The notes: generated by a model from the sequence alone, not told the origin. A DNA stretch of 64,000 bases from Bog-473 sp963763575 (GCA_963763575.1 CAVXPD010000004.1:868001-932000); one strand, 5' to 3'; counted from the first letter of the stretch, positions 1-9,214 are shown. Numbers and translations are program-made.

Positions 1-716
1 ACGAGCACCACCCCTTGGTACAGCGGAGTGCAGCGCACCAACGCCTGGAGCCACCCGGGGTAGACGCTGAGCGGGTAGAAGGTCGCGCTGAAGAGGAAGA
101 GCGGGATGAAGGCGAGCGACACCATGTCGAAGTCCTGCCAGGTCCGCATGTAGGTGGTGCCGGCCATCCCGGCGGCGGAGAAGGCGATGCTGATCAGCAC
201 GGCGGCCGGCCAGCACAGCACGGCCCAGGGCGAGACGATGTAGCCGAGGATCGCCATGATCGACAAGAACGCCGCCGAGTAGAGCGCCCCTCGGATCACG
301 CACCAGCTGAGCTCGCCGACGGCGACGTCACCGACGCCCAACGGCGTCGAGAGCATGGCGTCATAGGTCTTGGCGATCTTGAGCTTGTAGAAGACGAGAA
401 ACGTCGAGTCCAGCATGGCGCCGTTCATGGCCGAGGACGCCAGCAGGCCGGGCGCCACGAACGCCGTGTAGGGGACGAGGACCCCGTCGACGTTGATCGG
501 CCCGACCAGGTGGGACAGCCCGATCCCGATGGAGAGGAGGTAGAAGAGCGGCTCGAAGAAGCCCGAAATGAGGAAGATCCAGGACCGCCGGTAGACGAGG
601 ATGTTCCGCTCGAGCACGCGAGAGGCGTGGCGCCCGCCCAGGACCGCGAGCGGCGTGATCCGCGCCGCGACCCCCGGCGGTCGCCGGTCGAGGGTGGCGG
701 CTCCCGTCGAACTCAC
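1..716 (-). CDS. ABC-2 type transporter permease, 3' end cut by window edge
   Basis: Membrane subunit of an export-type ABC transporter of the DrrB/NodJ class. The visible 238 residues start with a ~40-residue cytoplasmic arm, then alternate hydrophobic segments of the ABC-2 membrane fold, including the conserved VAPGLLASSAMNGAM stretch and a final visible FLFSATFYPLS segment. The C-terminus lies beyond base 1. The GTG at 716 is taken as start; a second in-frame GTG lies at 722. It begins only a few bases after the stop of the upstream permease (727) and is the third gene of an ATPase-permease-permease operon. The two permeases are homologous and probably pair as a heterodimer (inference). 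The substrate cannot be read from sequence. Confidence 0.85.
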   Translation of the reverse strand, partial: MSSTGAATLDRRPPGVAARITPLAVLGGRHASRVLERNILVYRRSWIFLISGFFEPLFYLLSIGIGLSHLVGPINVDGVLVPYTAFVAPGLLASSAMNGAMLDSTFLVFYKLKIAKTYDAMLSTPLGVGDVAVGELSWCVIRGALYSAAFLSIMAILGYIVSPWAVLCWPAAVLISIAFSAAGMAGTTYMRTWQDFDMVSLAFIPLFLFSATFYPLSVYPGWLQALVRCTPLYQGVVL

Positions 717-726
717 GGGCACGGCG

Positions 727-1575
727 TCAGACCACCAGTCGGCGCGCGAAGGTGCGCCGTCCGGCGAGATAGCCGACGAGGATCAATCCCGCCAGGTACG
801 CGACGTGCCCGATGTCGGCCCACCCGACATGGCCGAGGGTGAAGTCCCGGCACAGCGCCACCCCGTGATACAGGGGCGTGGCGTAGGCCACCGCCTGGAG
901 CCAGGTGGGCAGCTGGGAGATCGGGAAGAAGGTGCCCGAGAACAGGAACATCGGGATGATGGCAAAGCGATAGAGGGTGGAGAAGGCGATGTCCTTGTCC
1001 TGGGTCGCAGCGAAGGCGCTGATCGGCGCCGCGAAGGCGATGCCGGTCAAGACAGCAGCGGGGAGCGCCAGCACGGCCCACGGCGAGTACACGACGCCGA
1101 AGGCCGCCATCACCGCCAGGTAGATGGAGACGACGACGGACAGGCGCGCCGCGATCCACGCGAGGTGCCCGAGCAGCACGTCGTAGACGCCCAGCGGTGC
1201 CGCCAGCTGGGCGAGGTACGTCCGCATCCACTTGATGGCGCCCATCACCGGATACGTGGCCTCGTTGGTCCCGATCTGCATGCACGTGCCCGCGAGCAGA
1301 CCGGGGGCCAGAAAGGCCACGTAGGTCACGCCGTCCACGCCGTGCGAGTGCTTGTCGATCAGCGAGCCCAGCGCGATCCCCATGGCGGCGAGGTACAGCA
1401 CTGGGATGAGAAAGCTGGTCACCACGGAGCTGCGCCAGGTGCGCTTGTACTGGTAGCCCCAATAGCTGGCCGCCCGGAGCCACATCGGCGTGGCGATCCG
1501 CCGGCGCGGGAGCGCCTCGCCGTGGGGGAAGAGCACCTGCCCCTTCGGCGCGTCGGCGCTGGTCACCGCCGCCAT
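727..1575 (-). CDS. ABC-2 type transporter permease (DrrB/NodJ-like)
   Basis: A 282-residue inner-membrane protein. It has an N-terminal cytoplasmic segment, about six hydrophobic helices and the ABC-2 family hallmarks (YVAFLAPGLLAGTCMQ after the first helix pair; IIPMFLFSGTFFPISQLP near the C-terminal helices). Length is usual for the family. The ATG at 1575 lies 4 bases after the stop of the ATPase gene, so the two are translationally close-coupled. Its homologue follows immediately at 716. The role is export of a hydrophobic or glycolipid-like compound together with the ATPase; the family covers drug, polysaccharide and Nod-factor export, and the exact cargo is unknown. Confidence 0.88.
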   Translation of the reverse strand: MAAVTSADAPKGQVLFPHGEALPRRRIATPMWLRAASYWGYQYKRTWRSSVVTSFLIPVLYLAAMGIALGSLIDKHSHGVDGVTYVAFLAPGLLAGTCMQIGTNEATYPVMGAIKWMRTYLAQLAAPLGVYDVLLGHLAWIAARLSVVVSIYLAVMAAFGVVYSPWAVLALPAAVLTGIAFAAPISAFAATQDKDIAFSTLYRFAIIPMFLFSGTFFPISQLPTWLQAVAYATPLYHGVALCRDFTLGHVGWADIGHVAYLAGLILVGYLAGRRTFARRLVV

Positions 1576-1579
1576 CAGG

Positions 1580-2575
1580 TCAGTCGATCAGGGTGCGGCC
1601 GGTGAGGCGCAGGAAGACGTCTTCGAGGGTCGAGCGGCGTACGAGCGTGGTCCGGGCCACGTGGCCCATGCGCGCCACCTCGGCCAGGGCGGCGTCGCCG
1701 TCGTCCGTGTACAGGAGGATGCGGTCCGGCAACACCTCCTGACGCTCGGCCAGAGCGGCCAGAGACGGAGCGATCGCCTCGTGCTCGCCCGGGGCGAACC
1801 GGAGCTCGACGACTTCCTTGGTCGAGTACGTCTCGATCAGCTGGCGCGGCGTGCCCTCGGCGGCGAAGCGGCCCCGGTCCATCACGACGAGGCGGTCGCA
1901 GAGCTGCTCGGCCTCGTCCATGTAGTGCGTCGTGATGACGAGGGTGACGCCCTCCTGCTTGAGACGGTAGAGGCGGTCCCACAAGAGGTGGCGGGCCTGG
2001 GGGTCGAGCCCCGTGGTCGGCTCGTCGAGGATCAGGAGGTCCGGGTCCGAGATGAGCGCCCGGGCGATCGTGAGCCGTCGCTTCATGCCGCCCGAAAGCG
2101 GGTCGACCCGGTCGTCGGCGCGCTCGGTGAGCTGGGCGAAATCGAGGAGCTGCCGGGCCCGCTCCCGGATGATCGGCTTGGGCATGTCGAAGTAGCGCCC
2201 GTAGATCATGAGGTTGTCGAGCACGGTCAACTCCAGGTCCAAGGAGTCCTCCTGGGGTACCAGGCCCATGCGGGCGCGGATGCGTGGACCGTCGGCCGCC
2301 GGGTTCATCCCGAGTACGCGCAGGGTGCCCTCGCTGATCGGGCTGATGCACGAGATCATCCGCATGGTCGAGGTCTTTCCCGCCCCGTTGGGGCCCAGAA
2401 ACCCGAAGGACTCGCCCTTGGCGATGCTGAAGTCGACGCCGTCGACCGCGACGAAGCTGCCGAAGCGCTTGACCAGCCCGTGCGCCTCGACCATGGGGGC
2501 GTCCGCGGCCTCGGCCGGCCTCTCGCCGGCCGGCGCTTCGGCTCGCTCCCGCTCGGAGTCGGGGACGTCAGTCAT
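1580..2575 (-). CDS. ABC transporter ATP-binding protein (DrrA/NodI-like)
   Basis: A 331-residue cytoplasmic ATPase that energises the two permeases downstream. Visible motifs are Walker A (GPNGAGKTS), the Q-loop VPQEDSLD, signature LSGGMKRRL, Walker B LLILDEPTTGLD and the switch histidine (ITTHYMDEAEQL). The C-terminal ~100 residues are the extra domain common to DrrA-type exporters. The start is placed at ATG 2575 (MTDVPDSERE); an in-frame ATG at 2596 would add seven residues. The reading frame stays open far upstream through the GH1 gene on the other strand; I regard that extension as antisense shadow. It is divergent from the GH1 gene with under 80 bases between starts, so promoters must overlap there. 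Confidence 0.9.
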   Translation of the reverse strand: MTDVPDSERERAEAPAGERPAEAADAPMVEAHGLVKRFGSFVAVDGVDFSIAKGESFGFLGPNGAGKTSTMRMISCISPISEGTLRVLGMNPAADGPRIRARMGLVPQEDSLDLELTVLDNLMIYGRYFDMPKPIIRERARQLLDFAQLTERADDRVDPLSGGMKRRLTIARALISDPDLLILDEPTTGLDPQARHLLWDRLYRLKQEGVTLVITTHYMDEAEQLCDRLVVMDRGRFAAEGTPRQLIETYSTKEVVELRFAPGEHEAIAPSLAALAERQEVLPDRILLYTDDGDAALAEVARMGHVARTTLVRRSTLEDVFLRLTGRTLID

Positions 2576-2653
2576 CGGCGAGGAATGTGACGCCATTGTC
2601 AGCCAACGATACCGTGCTGCCCGAGCGAGCGAAGACGAGCGGGAAGGACGCAC

Positions 2654-3853
2654 ATGGCTGGGACGGGACCGGGTCGGGCATTTCCTGGTGGCTTCACCTG
2701 GGGCACCGCGACGGCGGCGCACCAGATCGAGGGGGGCAACACCAACAACGACTGGTGGGCCTTCGAGCACGCGCCCGGCTCGGTATGCGCCGAGCCTTCC
2801 GGGGACGCGTGCGACTCGTGGGATCGCTGGGAGGAGGACGCCGATCTCGTCGCCTCCTTCGGCTTGGACAACTACCGCTTCTCGGTGGAGTGGAGCCGCA
2901 TCGAGCCGGCCGAGGGTGAGATCTCGCGCGCCGCTCTGATGCACTACCGCCGCCAGTGCCTGGGCCTGCGAGCGCGGGGCATCGACCCCATCGTCACCTT
3001 CCACCACTTCACGACGCCCCGTTGGTTGACCGAGCGTGGAGGATGGGAGACGGGTGTCGCCGTGGAGCACTTCGGCCGGTTCTGCACCGTGGTCGCGGAG
3101 GCGCTGGGCGACGTGATGGCGAGCGCCTGCACCATCAACGAGCCGAACATCGTGGCCACCATGGGCTGGCACGCGGGGATGTTCCCCCCGGGGATCCAGG
3201 ACGTTGGGCTTTCGCGTGCCGTGGCGAACCACCTCGGCGATGCGCATCGGCTCGCGGTCGAGGCCATCCGTTCTGCCGCGCCAGGCGTCCCGGTCGGCCT
3301 CACCCTGTCGATGACCGACTACCAGCTGGCTCCCGGTGGAGAGGAGAAGCTCGAGAGCATCCGCCACCACGCCGAGGACGTGTTCCTCGACGTCACGAAA
3401 GGTGACGACTTCCTCGGCGTGCAGACCTACACGCGCATGCTCATCGGACCGACGGGCTGGGCCGGCTACGAGGACGGCATCCCCGTCCTGGACATGGGGT
3501 ACGAGTTCTACCCGGCGTCGCTGCGCAACTGCCTCCGCCGGGCGTGGGACTACACCAACGGAGACGTCCCCCTGCTCGTGACCGAGAACGGCATCGGCAC
3601 GACGGACGACGAGCAACGCATCGACTACGTGCGTCAAGCCCTCTCCGGCGTGCTCGACGCCATCGCCGACGGGGTCGACGTGCGGGGCTACACCTATTGG
3701 TCGTTGCTCGACAATTTCGAATGGGCCCTCGGCTACCGCCCGCGGTTCGGCCTGGTCGGCGTGGACCGCGCCACCTTCGAGCGCACGGCCAAGCCGAGCG
3801 CGGCCTGGCTCGCCTCGGTCGCGGCGGCCAACGCGCTCCCGCCGGACCTCTAG
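2654..3853 (+). CDS. Glycoside hydrolase family 1 (beta-glucosidase type)
   Basis: A 399-residue retaining glycosidase with a (beta/alpha)8 barrel. It opens with the GH1 N-terminal signature (FPGGFTWGTATAAHQIEG). The acid/base glutamate is in TINEPN (about E163) and the nucleophile in VTENG (about E311); the late YWSLLDNFEWALGY motif that lines the sugar site is intact. It is somewhat shorter than the usual 440-470 residues of the family. No signal peptide, so cytoplasmic. ATG 2654 is preceded by GGAAGGA at good spacing. It is divergent from the ABC exporter, so it may process a glycosylated substrate handled by that exporter (inference). Its stop shares the CTAG bases with the stop of the convergent hydrolase. 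Confidence 0.93.
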   Translation: MAGTGPGRAFPGGFTWGTATAAHQIEGGNTNNDWWAFEHAPGSVCAEPSGDACDSWDRWEEDADLVASFGLDNYRFSVEWSRIEPAEGEISRAALMHYRRQCLGLRARGIDPIVTFHHFTTPRWLTERGGWETGVAVEHFGRFCTVVAEALGDVMASACTINEPNIVATMGWHAGMFPPGIQDVGLSRAVANHLGDAHRLAVEAIRSAAPGVPVGLTLSMTDYQLAPGGEEKLESIRHHAEDVFLDVTKGDDFLGVQTYTRMLIGPTGWAGYEDGIPVLDMGYEFYPASLRNCLRRAWDYTNGDVPLLVTENGIGTTDDEQRIDYVRQALSGVLDAIADGVDVRGYTYWSLLDNFEWALGYRPRFGLVGVDRATFERTAKPSAAWLASVAAANALPPDL

Positions 3854-4719
3854 ACCGACGTCAGCTCCGTATTGGCGACGATGGCGTCGGTGATCTCGCC
3901 CCACAACGGCTCGGGCAGGTCGTGGCCCATGCCCGGGATCTTGATCAATTTGGATCCGCGCACCGCGGCGGCGGTCGCCTCGCCGCCGCTGAGCGTGACG
4001 AGAGGGTCGGCCTCACCGTGAATGACCAAGAAGGGCAGAACCACTCCGTGCAGTCCCTCCGTCCGGTCGGGTGACGCCACGATCGCGGCGAGTTGACGCG
4101 CCGTGCCTTCGGGGCAGTACGAGCGGTCGTACGCGTCCTCGGCACGCTTTCTCAGATAGGCCTCATCCGTCGGGTACGTCGGCGAACCGATGACACGACT
4201 TCCTTCGAGGCTGGCCTCGACCGCCTCCTCCCTACTCGTCGCGATCGGGCGAAGGAGCGCGGCGATCGCCTCCGCTGTGGGAGCGCCCACCGAGCGGTCC
4301 CCGGTGGTCGACATGATGGAGGTCGCCGTGAGGAAGAGCCCTTGGTGGTGGATCGCCAGCGCCTGGGTGATCATTCCGCCCATCGACACGCCGACGACGT
4401 GCGCCCGGGAGATGCCCAGCTGGGCCAGGAGCGCCGCCGCGTCGTCGGCCATGTCCTCGACCCGATAGGGAGCGGAGGAGATGTCACCGGCGAAGAGCGA
4501 CGTGATCTCGGGCGTGCCTTCGAACTTGGTCGACAACCCGCAGTCGCGGTTGTCGTAGCGGATCACGAAGAACCCGCGCTCTCGCAAGCCGTCGACGAAG
4601 TCCTGGGGCCAGGCGATCAGCTGGCCACCGAGGCCCATGACCAGCAAAAGCGGCGGATCCGCCCGGTCACCCTCGCACACGTACTCGATGTCGATCCCGT
4701 TGGCATGGGCGGTGGGCAC
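3850..4719 (-). CDS. Alpha/beta hydrolase (RdmC-like)
   Basis: A 289-residue soluble alpha/beta-fold hydrolase. Visible elements are an HG-equivalent loop (LLVMGLGGQL), a DNRDCGLS segment, the nucleophile elbow GVSMGGMITQ, a late acid in VIHGEADPLV and the catalytic histidine in GMGHDLPEPLW. The set, and the family resemblance to aclacinomycin methylesterase RdmC, suggest carboxyl-ester hydrolysis; the substrate is unknown. It is convergent with the GH1 gene, the two stop codons overlapping in a shared CTAG. It is followed, also on the minus strand, by nothing co-directional, so it is probably expressed on its own or from upstream of 4719. Confidence 0.88.
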   Translation of the reverse strand: MPTAHANGIDIEYVCEGDRADPPLLLVMGLGGQLIAWPQDFVDGLRERGFFVIRYDNRDCGLSTKFEGTPEITSLFAGDISSAPYRVEDMADDAAALLAQLGISRAHVVGVSMGGMITQALAIHHQGLFLTATSIMSTTGDRSVGAPTAEAIAALLRPIATSREEAVEASLEGSRVIGSPTYPTDEAYLRKRAEDAYDRSYCPEGTARQLAAIVASPDRTEGLHGVVLPFLVIHGEADPLVTLSGGEATAAAVRGSKLIKIPGMGHDLPEPLWGEITDAIVANTELTSV

Positions 4720-4758
4720 GGCAGCTCCCTTCAGCGTCGGTTCCGGGCCGCCTTCCTA

Positions 4759-5415
4759 TCAGGCCTTCCCGTCGGCCGCCGGGCCGACGGGCGACGCAGC
4801 CGGCGCAGGCCCGGTCATCGTCCGGCCGCGGCGGACTCGCCAACGCGGGCCTGGCTCGAGGCCGATCAGCACGACCTCGACGGTGCCGACGCACACGATG
4901 AACGCGGGAAAGGCGGCGACGTCGAAACTCCAGTGCTGAACCGTCAGCAGCACGATGATCATGCTGACGACGGCTCCGACGTACGAATGCACCGTCTCGG
5001 TTTCCGGGTGGGACCAGCTCTTCATCAGCGTGGGCACCCCGGCCATGAAGTCCGCGGCGATCGCGGCGGAAATGGCCAGGACCCCGTTCCGGGTCGCCAA
5101 CCAGACGACGGTGCCGACGACCGACACCGCGCCACACGCGTAGTCGATCCGACGGATCCGCCAAACCGAGGCTGGGTTGTGGAACGACCCGAAGAAGACG
5201 AGAAGCGGCATGAAGCCGACCATGAAAGTCGGCAGGGCGCGCAAACCCACACCATCGTCGAACTCGACGGCGGCGGCAAGCAAGGGCGCGACGCCCCACA
5301 GGAGCCAGGTCACCCGGTTGGGCTTCGTGGTTCCCCTCAGGGTGTCCCGTAGGTATACGGCCGCGCCCAGCGCGCCGATTGCGCTCCCGAGGTAGACCCA
5401 GTTGACGTTGATCAC
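4759..5415 (-). CDS. Multi-pass membrane protein, unknown function
   Basis: 218 residues with about six or seven hydrophobic helices spread over residues 5-190 and a short basic, Ala/Pro-rich C-terminal tail. The segment LRGTTKPNRVTWLLWG after the first helix recalls the short polar PQ-loop-like turns of small membrane carriers, and a second W-S-H-P-E-T polar turn occurs later. I do not recognise a named family. No signal peptide beyond the first helix. ATG 5415. It lies 39 bases upstream (in its own direction) of the hydrolase at 4719 and may be co-transcribed with it. Divergent from dipZ. Confidence 0.7.
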   Translation of the reverse strand: MINVNWVYLGSAIGALGAAVYLRDTLRGTTKPNRVTWLLWGVAPLLAAAVEFDDGVGLRALPTFMVGFMPLLVFFGSFHNPASVWRIRRIDYACGAVSVVGTVVWLATRNGVLAISAAIAADFMAGVPTLMKSWSHPETETVHSYVGAVVSMIIVLLTVQHWSFDVAAFPAFIVCVGTVEVVLIGLEPGPRWRVRRGRTMTGPAPAASPVGPAADGKA

Positions 5416-5525
5416 CGGGGCACAGTCTGCTGCTCCGCCGGCGTCCCGTCATGCCGAGGGCGACACGTCTCGTCGCCCGCCTTCCGCTAGCTTCGTCAAG
5501 GAGGGCATTCCGAAGGAGCAGCCCG

Positions 5526-5567
5526 GTGCACACCGACGGCCAGCAACACAGCGATCTTTATGGCTGA
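5526..5567 (+). CDS. Possible 13-residue leader peptide coupled to dipZ
   Basis: A GTG-initiated mini-ORF (residues VHTDGQQHSDLYG) whose stop codon overlaps the dipZ start in ATGGCTGA. The AAGGAG at about 5513-5518 is spaced 7 bases from this GTG, whereas no ribosome site is visible directly before the dipZ ATG. That pattern fits translational coupling, but the ORF is very short and coding cannot be shown from one sequence. Confidence 0.3.
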   Translation: MHTDGQQHSDLYG

Positions 5568-7374
5568 GCTCCTCCTCGTCGCCTTCCTCGGCGGACTGAT
5601 CACCGGCTTGTCCCCGTGCATCGTCCCGGTCATTCCCGTCGTGATGGCCGGCGGTTCGACCGACGCCAACAAGTCTCGGCCGTACGTGATCATCGCGGGC
5701 CTCGTCGTGAGCTTCAGCCTCTCGGTCCTCTTCGCCAGCTCGGTTCTGAGCTTCCTCCACCTCCCCCTGGACCTCCTGTTCTGGCTCGGCGTGGCGATGC
5801 TCGGTGCGCTTGCACTCGGCCTCTTGATCCCGCAACTCGGCGAATTGATCGAGCGTCCCTTCGCCCGGCTGGGTTCCTCGCGCTACGCGACCGAGGGCGG
5901 TGGCTTCGTGCTCGGCCTCAGCCTCGGCCTGGTCTTCGTGCCCTGCGCCGGCCCGGTGCTGACCGCCATCTCTGTTGCTGCAGCACACCACCGCGTCGGG
6001 TTCACCTCTTTGCTCGTGACCCTCTTCTATGCCCTGGGCGTCACGATCCCCCTGCTCGTGCTGGCGATCGTGGCCCAACGAGCGACGACGTCGTGGTCGT
6101 CGCTGCGCGGGCACCTGCCCGCCATCCGGCGTGTCGCAGGAGTCGTGCTGGCCGTGACGACTCTGGCGATCGCCTTCAACTGGCTCGGCGCGCTGCAACG
6201 CGACGTACCGGGCTACACAACCGCGCTCGAAGACCACGTCGAGTCGACCGGCACGGCCTGCATCGCCCTACGACAGCTCAGCGGGGAGCACCAGAACCAG
6301 TTCGCCGCAGCCAACGCTCGGCTCGAAGGGAAGAAGGCGACGTGCGCCGCGACGGACTCGGGCAATTCGCAAAGCGGGCAGCTGGCGACGGGAACGACGA
6401 CCACGACGACGCCGCACTCGAGCACCACGTCGCCGCAGAAGCAGACCGTCTTCATGGCCAACAAGACGCACCTTCCGAACCTCGGCCGGGCACCGAACTT
6501 CACCGGGATCACGGCCTGGTTCAACACCCCGGGTGAACAACCACTCTCACTCAGCGAGTTGCGGGGCAAGGTCGTGCTGGTCGACTTCTGGACGTACTCG
6601 TGCATCAACTGCCAGCGTGCGCTGCCCCACGTCGAGGGTTGGTACAACGACTACAAGAAGGACGGGTTGGTGGTCGTGGGCGTCTCCTCCCCCGAGTTCG
6701 CCTTCGAGCACGTGGTGTCCAACGTGGAGAGCGCCGCCGGCAGCCTCGGCATCGACTACCCCGTCGCCGTCGACGACAACCTGGGCACGTGGGACGCGTA
6801 CAACAACCAGTACTGGCCGGCCGACTACCTCATCGACCCCAACGGCGTGGTGCGCGCCTACAACTTCGGCGAGGGCGGGTACGGAACCATGGAGAGCAAC
6901 ATCCGGATGCTGCTGAGCGCCAACGGGGTGACGGACTTGCCTCCTCGTACGGACGTCCCGAACAAGACCCCCACCAACGACGCCATCACACCGGAGAGCT
7001 ATGTGGGCTACGACCGCCTCGACAACGAGGTCGGGACCGCGGTCGTCCCGAACAAGACCATCGAGTACCACCCGCCGTCGACCATCGCGTCGAACAGCCT
7101 GGCCTTCGGCGGCACCTGGACGGTCCATCAGGAGGAGGCCACCGCCGGCCGCAACGCAACGCTGGGGCTCCAGTTCACCGCAGACGACGTCTACCTGGTC
7201 CTGAGCGGACACGGCACCGTGGGCGTCTCGTACAACGGACGCCACCTCACGACGCTGAGCGTCGGCGGCATCCCGAAGCTCTACACCCTGTTGCCGGGAA
7301 CGACGCTCCAGACCGGAGTGCTCACGCTGACGGCGTCCCCTGGGATCGAGGCGTACGACTTCACCTTCGGCTGA
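5560..7374 (+). CDS. dipZ: DipZ-like thiol-disulfide protein (CcdA membrane domain + thioredoxin domain)
   Basis: A 604-residue fused protein that passes electrons across the membrane to extracytoplasmic disulfides, as in cytochrome c maturation. Residues 1-210 form a CcdA/DsbD-beta membrane core with the two redox motifs SPC (C20) and VPCAGP (C129). A Thr/Ser-rich linker (~240-300) follows. Residues ~305-450 are a thioredoxin/TlpA-like domain with the active-site pair C348-I-N-C351. The last ~140 residues form a beta-rich extracytoplasmic domain like the C-terminus of mycobacterial DipZ. The linker also carries two extra cysteines. ATG 5560 lacks its own clear ribosome site and may be coupled to an upstream mini-ORF. 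No cytochrome c synthesis genes are nearby, so general extracellular disulfide reduction is equally possible. Confidence 0.9.
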   Translation: MAELLLVAFLGGLITGLSPCIVPVIPVVMAGGSTDANKSRPYVIIAGLVVSFSLSVLFASSVLSFLHLPLDLLFWLGVAMLGALALGLLIPQLGELIERPFARLGSSRYATEGGGFVLGLSLGLVFVPCAGPVLTAISVAAAHHRVGFTSLLVTLFYALGVTIPLLVLAIVAQRATTSWSSLRGHLPAIRRVAGVVLAVTTLAIAFNWLGALQRDVPGYTTALEDHVESTGTACIALRQLSGEHQNQFAAANARLEGKKATCAATDSGNSQSGQLATGTTTTTTPHSSTTSPQKQTVFMANKTHLPNLGRAPNFTGITAWFNTPGEQPLSLSELRGKVVLVDFWTYSCINCQRALPHVEGWYNDYKKDGLVVVGVSSPEFAFEHVVSNVESAAGSLGIDYPVAVDDNLGTWDAYNNQYWPADYLIDPNGVVRAYNFGEGGYGTMESNIRMLLSANGVTDLPPRTDVPNKTPTNDAITPESYVGYDRLDNEVGTAVVPNKTIEYHPPSTIASNSLAFGGTWTVHQEEATAGRNATLGLQFTADDVYLVLSGHGTVGVSYNGRHLTTLSVGGIPKLYTLLPGTTLQTGVLTLTASPGIEAYDFTFG

Positions 7375-7384
7375 ACAGGCGCGG

Positions 7385-8996
7385 TCAATTGATGGCGCGC
7401 TCCCTGCCGGACCAGTAGGGCGCCCGGAGCTCCCGTTTCAGGATCTTCCCGGACGGGTTGCGCGGCAAAGCATCGACCTCCTCCACCGAGGTCGGGCACT
7501 TGTAGTGGGCGAGGTCGGCCCGGCAGTGCGCGATGACTGAGGACTCGTCGAGCATGATCCCGGGTGCGAGGACGACGATCGCCTTGACGGTCTCGCCCCA
7601 CTTCTCGTGGGGCACCCCGATGACGGCGGCGTCCACGACGGCGGGATGGGAGAGGAGGACGTTCTCCACCTCCGCGGGGTAGACGTTCTCGCCGCCGCTC
7701 ACGATCATGTCCTTGATCCGGTCGTGGAGGTAGAGATAACCCTCCGCGTCGAAGTAGCCGGCGTCTCCGGTGCGGAGCCACCCGTCGTTGTCGATCGTCG
7801 CCGCTGTCTCGTCTGGCTTCGCCCAATATCCGGCCATGTTGTACGAGGACCGGGTCCAGACCTCGCCGACCTCTCCCAGCGCCGCGTCCTCCCCGGTGTC
7901 GGGGTGCACCACCCGCAGCTCGACCGAGGTGAAGGGCCGTCCGGCGGAGCGGAGCAGACCCCGTCGCGGACCATCCGGATCGTGATCCTCGAACCGCAAC
8001 GAGGTGATGGCGCCGGTGGTCTCCGTCATGCCGTAGACCTGGCAGAAGGCGCACCCGAACGCCGACATGCACTTGACGAGCACGTCCTCGGAGATCGGCG
8101 ACGCACCGTAGAAGATGAGGCGCACGCTCGACAGGTCGGTCGTCGCCAAGGGCCGGCGTCGCCAGCAGGAACATGAGCACTGCCGGGACGAGGAACATCT
8201 CGGTAACGTGTTCCGAAGCGATGAGCTCCAGCAGGAGGACGGGATCGACGTCGCGCAGGATGACCGAGCGGCCGCCCCGGGACATCGCACTCAGCGCCCA
8301 GCCGGAGCCGCCGATGTGGAACAAGGGCATGGCGACCAGGCTGACCGTGTCCTCCCCGATGTCAAAGGTCTTCCCCGCCGCCGCCACGGCCGTGGACAGG
8401 TTGGCGTTGGTCAACATGACGCCCTTGGGCAGCCCTGTGGTGCCCGACGTGTAGAGCTGCATGCTCACCTCCTCCGCGGCGCCGACATGGCCCGGGTCGT
8501 CGGCCGGGCAGCCACCGATCCACGCCCCGAACGTCACCGCACGCGGGTCCTCACAGCGGGATCCCTCATCGCCTTCGATGACGACGATACGACCGACGGT
8601 CGGAAGCCCACCCGGCATCTCGGCGAGCGCAGGCAGATAGTCGGAGTGGACGGCAAGGACGGGCGCACGCGAATCGTCGATGATCGCGGCCATCTCCGCG
8701 GGCGAGAGCCGCCAATTCACCGCCACGTTCACCGCACCGATGAACGAACCGCCGAAGAGGAAGTCGAAGTACGCGATGCCGTTGCGGTCAAGGAACGCGA
8801 TGCGGTCGCCCACGCCGACTCCGTCGCGCCTGGCGGCCTGTGCGACGCGGCAGGCGACCTCGTACTCGGCGCGCCACGATCGTCGCTCGTCGCCGAGAAC
8901 GAGCATCTCGTCCTCGGGTCGCACCCGCGCGAAATGTCGAATCAGGCCCGACACGGTGTAGCGGTCCTGCTCGGTGACAACGGCGCTCGAGGGCAC
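7385..8996 (-). pseudogene. Acyl-CoA synthetase (AMP-binding), single-base frameshift
   Basis: An adenylate-forming enzyme activating a fatty or aryl acid to its CoA ester. The N-terminal frame (GTG 8996, with GGGAGG upstream) holds the P-loop-like LYTSGTTGLPKG motif and continues to LLATPALGDD. The C-terminal frame then carries YGMTETTG, the hinge DRIKDMIVSGGENVYP and the catalytic lysine region PSGKILKREL. The frames join at about 8148-8149: removing one base of the AA pair (TT on the coding strand) restores a continuous 536-residue protein of normal length with no lost motif. Since everything else is intact, a sequencing indel is as likely as a true mutation. It is convergent with dipZ, 10 bases apart. 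Confidence 0.85.
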
Positions 8997-9181
8997 GGAC
9001 GACCTCCCGGGACTCTGGGTTCGGCCCGGACCCTACGCACCCACGTCGTTACTGCGCACGACGCGCTAAACGGCCATTCCTCCTTGGGAAAAGATGTAAC
9101 ACCACTGGTCAGGCGCTTTTTTTCAATTGATGAATTTCTTACGTTGACTATTCATCCAAATACAGGCGTTCGACCAGGGGG

Positions 9182-9201
9182 TTTGTGATCTCAGTCACAA
9201 A
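9182..9201. promoter_or_regulatory. CRP/GlxR-type palindrome
   Basis: A perfect inverted repeat TTTGTGA-N6-TCACAAA, containing the exact CRP consensus TGTGA-N6-TCACA. It lies immediately upstream of a TATAAA box and about 400 bases before the first Rpf-like start codon. Mycobacterial CRP (Rv3676) recognises this consensus and is known to control rpfA. Placement so close to the -10 box would fit either repression or activation of a different start site. Confidence 0.6.
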
Positions 9202-9208
9202 GTTCTGC

Positions 9209-9214
9209 TATAAA
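9209..9214 (+). promoter_or_regulatory. Candidate -10 box TATAAA
   Basis: TATAAA eight bases downstream of the CRP-type palindrome. The expected -35 position overlaps the palindrome and has no good TTGACA, as is common for activator-dependent promoters. Transcription from here would give a leader of nearly 390 bases ahead of the first wall-protein gene. Confidence 0.4.

Noticed and set aside
2576..3904. N-terminal extension of the ABC ATPase through the GH1 gene
   Set aside because: The extension has no domain and is antisense to GH1; the ATPase fold starts normally after ATG 2575.
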